Translations under genes and position numbers: made by a program
The notes under the pieces: model-generated
What the model was told of the DNA's origin: nothing
The model's database searches: none
Seen by the model: only the letters and a program-made list of their open reading frames with translations
Source: Lentisalinibacter salinarum
GTDB lineage: Bacteria; Pseudomonadota; Gammaproteobacteria; Steroidobacterales; Woeseiaceae
NCBI RefSeq assembly: GCF_040706555.1
Contig: NZ_JAPDRH010000003.1
Coordinates: 930,001 to 994,000, forward strand
Length of the DNA stretch: 64,000 bases
Direction of reading: 5' to 3'
Part shown: positions 62,376 through 64,000 of the stretch, one piece after another
How the letters are laid out: each line of letters starts with the position of its first letter
Position numbering within the stretch: position 1 is the stretch's first letter

Positions 62376-63515
62376 ATGGGTACGTTATTCCGTGAAAACG
62401 CCCGGTTCGCGGAACGCCGGCCGCTCGGCGGCATCGGGCAGATTCTCGCCAACCTGCACCTGGACGGTCCCCTGCTCGCCGGGCTGGGCGTCATCTGCGG
62501 GTTCGGGCTGTTCGTGCTGTACAGCGCCGTGGGACAGAACCCGGACCTGCTGCTGCGCCAGACGATCCGTCTCGGCCTCGCCCTGCTCGCGCTCGTGATC
62601 GTGGCCCAGCTCTCGCCGGCGCTGCTGCGGCGCTGGACGCCCTGGGGTTATCTGGCCGGGCTCACCCTGCTGGCCCTGGTGCTGATCCTCGGCGAGGTGG
62701 GCCAGGGGGCACAGCGCTGGCTGGACGTCGGCGTGCGCTTCCAGCCGTCGGAGATCATGAAGCTGGCGGTGCCGATGATGGTCGCGGCCTTCCTGCACGA
62801 CCGGCCGCTGCCGCCGCGCCTCGGCCATCTGGTCGTGATCGGCGCCATGATCGTCCTGCCCGCCCTGATGATCGCGGTGCAGCCCGATCTCGGTACCGCG
62901 CTGCTGATCGTCGCGGCCGGCGTGCTGGTGGTGCTGCTCGCCGGCATGTCGTTCGGCCACATCCTCGCGCTGGGCGCGCTCGCCGTCGCCACCCTGCCGG
63001 TGCTGTGGCACTTCATGCACGACTACCAGCGCCAGCGGGTGCTGACCCTGCTCGACCCCCAGAGCGACCCCCTCGGCGCGGGTTACAACATCATCCAGTC
63101 CAAGATCGCGATCGGCTCCGGCGGGCTGTTCGGCAAGGGCTGGACCAACGGCAGCCAGGCCCAGCTCGAGTTTCTGCCTGAAAAGGACACCGATTTCATC
63201 TTCGCGGTGCTGTCCGAGGAGTTCGGGCTGCTCGGGGTGCTGGCGCTGCTCACGATGTACCTGTTCGTCGTGGCCCGCGGCCTGTATATCGCCGCCAACG
63301 CGCAGGACACCTACTCCCGGCTGCTGGCCGGCAGCATAAGCCTGACCTTCTTCGTCTACGTCTTCGTGAATACCGCCATGGTCTGCGGCCTCATCCCGGT
63401 TGTCGGCGTGCCGTTGCCGCTGGTCAGCTTCGGCGGCACCTCCATGGTGACGCTCATGGCGGGTTTCGGTATCCTCATGTCCATCCACACCCACCGCAAA
63501 CTCCTGCCTCGGTAG
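62376..63515 (+). CDS. mrdB: Rod-shape SEDS glycosyltransferase RodA
   Basis: 379 residues, about ten membrane segments of the SEDS family. RWLDVGVRFQPSEIMKLAVPMMVA near residue 112, QPDLGTALLIVAAGVLVVLLAGM near 170, GGLFGKGWTNGSQAQLEFLPEKDTDFIFAVLSEEFGLLG near 250 (catalytic-loop region) and GVPLPLVSFGGTSMVTLM near 345. Polymerises glycan strands with PBP2. Three bases after mrdA. Confidence 0.97.
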   Translation: MGTLFRENARFAERRPLGGIGQILANLHLDGPLLAGLGVICGFGLFVLYSAVGQNPDLLLRQTIRLGLALLALVIVAQLSPALLRRWTPWGYLAGLTLLALVLILGEVGQGAQRWLDVGVRFQPSEIMKLAVPMMVAAFLHDRPLPPRLGHLVVIGAMIVLPALMIAVQPDLGTALLIVAAGVLVVLLAGMSFGHILALGALAVATLPVLWHFMHDYQRQRVLTLLDPQSDPLGAGYNIIQSKIAIGSGGLFGKGWTNGSQAQLEFLPEKDTDFIFAVLSEEFGLLGVLALLTMYLFVVARGLYIAANAQDTYSRLLAGSISLTFFVYVFVNTAMVCGLIPVVGVPLPLVSFGGTSMVTLMAGFGILMSIHTHRKLLPR

Positions 63516-63561
63516 GTCCACGACAGATGTACAGACACTGCCAGGAAACGCCGGACAGGAC

Positions 63562-64000
63562 ATGCGCCCAGTGATCCGCTCTCTCTGCCTGCTAGCTGCG
63601 ATCGCAGCACTGACCGGCCTCGCGGCGTCGCCGGCGCGGGCGCTGGACACCTCCCGCGCCGACGTGGCCACGTTCATCGACGAAGTGGCCGAGCGCCACG
63701 GCTTCGACCGGGCCGAGGTCGAGCGCACCCTGGACGCCGCCGAGACACAGCAGCCCATCCTGGACGCCATCAGCCGGCCGGCGGAGAAGGTGAAGCCCTG
63801 GCACGAGTACCGCGCGATTTTCCTGACCCCGGAGCGCATCGAGGCCGGCGCCGCATTCTGGCGCGAGCATGCCGACGAGATCGAGCGCATCGGCCGCGAG
63901 ACCGGCGTGGACCCGGAGGTCATCGTCGCCATCATCGGCGTCGAGACCTACTTCGGCCGCATCACCGGGCGCTACCGGGTGCTGGACGCGCTGGCGACAC
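63562..64000 (+). CDS. mltB: Lytic murein transglycosylase B, N-terminal part (cut by window edge)
   Basis: First 146 residues. Signal peptide (IRSLCLLAAIAALTGLAASPARA), then the MltB (SLT_2) domain: DVATFIDEVAERHGFDRAEVERTLDAAE, KPWHEYRAIFLTPERIEAGAAFWREH, and the catalytic glutamate in IIGVETYFGRITGRYRVLDALAT at the window end. No lipobox cysteine, so soluble periplasmic like SltB forms. Cleaves peptidoglycan glycan strands. A GTG nine bases downstream of the chosen ATG is an alternative start. Confidence 0.92.
   Translation, partial: MRPVIRSLCLLAAIAALTGLAASPARALDTSRADVATFIDEVAERHGFDRAEVERTLDAAETQQPILDAISRPAEKVKPWHEYRAIFLTPERIEAGAAFWREHADEIERIGRETGVDPEVIVAIIGVETYFGRITGRYRVLDALAT

Overview
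The window is a 64 kb stretch of a high-GC Gammaproteobacterium chromosome. The evidence is the conserved neighbourhoods: lolB / tRNA-Gln / prs / rplY / pth, hemA-prfA, and gatCAB divergent from mreBCD-mrdA-mrdB-mltB. It also carries a poly(hydroxyalkanoate) synthase, a UrcA-family protein and a CBU_0592-type membrane protein. I cannot name the genus; an environmental lineage related to Chromatiales, Woeseiales or Ectothiorhodospira-like bacteria would fit. I see no phage, plasmid, CRISPR or rRNA content.

Layout. 1-0.9 kb: 5' part of phaC. 1.1-10.2 kb: a catabolic operon on the minus strand (atuA-like, acyl-CoA carboxylase beta, crotonase, biotin carboxylase alpha, nitronate monooxygenase, TIGR03084 protein) with a divergent TetR regulator. 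It resembles acyclic-terpene/leucine-type acyl-CoA carboxylation but lacks the dehydrogenase and ligase genes of the classical atu cluster. 10.3-13.5 kb: aldehyde dehydrogenase and a thiolase-like enzyme. 13.6-23.8 kb: housekeeping genes (manA, pth, rplY, prs, tRNA-Gln, lolB, a TPR lipoprotein, hemA, prfA, a cysteine synthase). 23.8-33.3 kb: an accessory run of small, mostly co-directional and often overlapping genes, many membrane or secreted, several visibly less GC-rich. It includes a pilin-like secreted protein and a membrane-protein/HTH pair behind a near-consensus promoter. 33.3-46.6 kb: mixed genes (rsgA, GNAT, GFA, reverse transsulfuration pair, prmC, ppiB, ThiF-like, UrcA, amidohydrolase, anchored MDR oxidoreductase, LVIVD lipoprotein with an XRE regulator). 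46.7-53.3 kb: methionine cycle (homocysteine methyltransferase, metH, metF and an ArsR-methyltransferase fusion like SahR with a 16-bp palindrome at its promoter). 53.4-57.6 kb: hslO and gatBAC. 57.8-64 kb: the rod-shape cluster mreB, mreC, mreD, mrdA, mrdB and the start of mltB.

The most distinctive non-coding signal is a GTAG-type REP repeat family (core GGGCCTTCAGGCCC). Its clusters sit directly at gene 3' ends, and in two cases the repeat supplies the stop codon. A second, unrelated inverted repeat with perfect 27-bp arms lies between two convergent genes at 10.2 kb.
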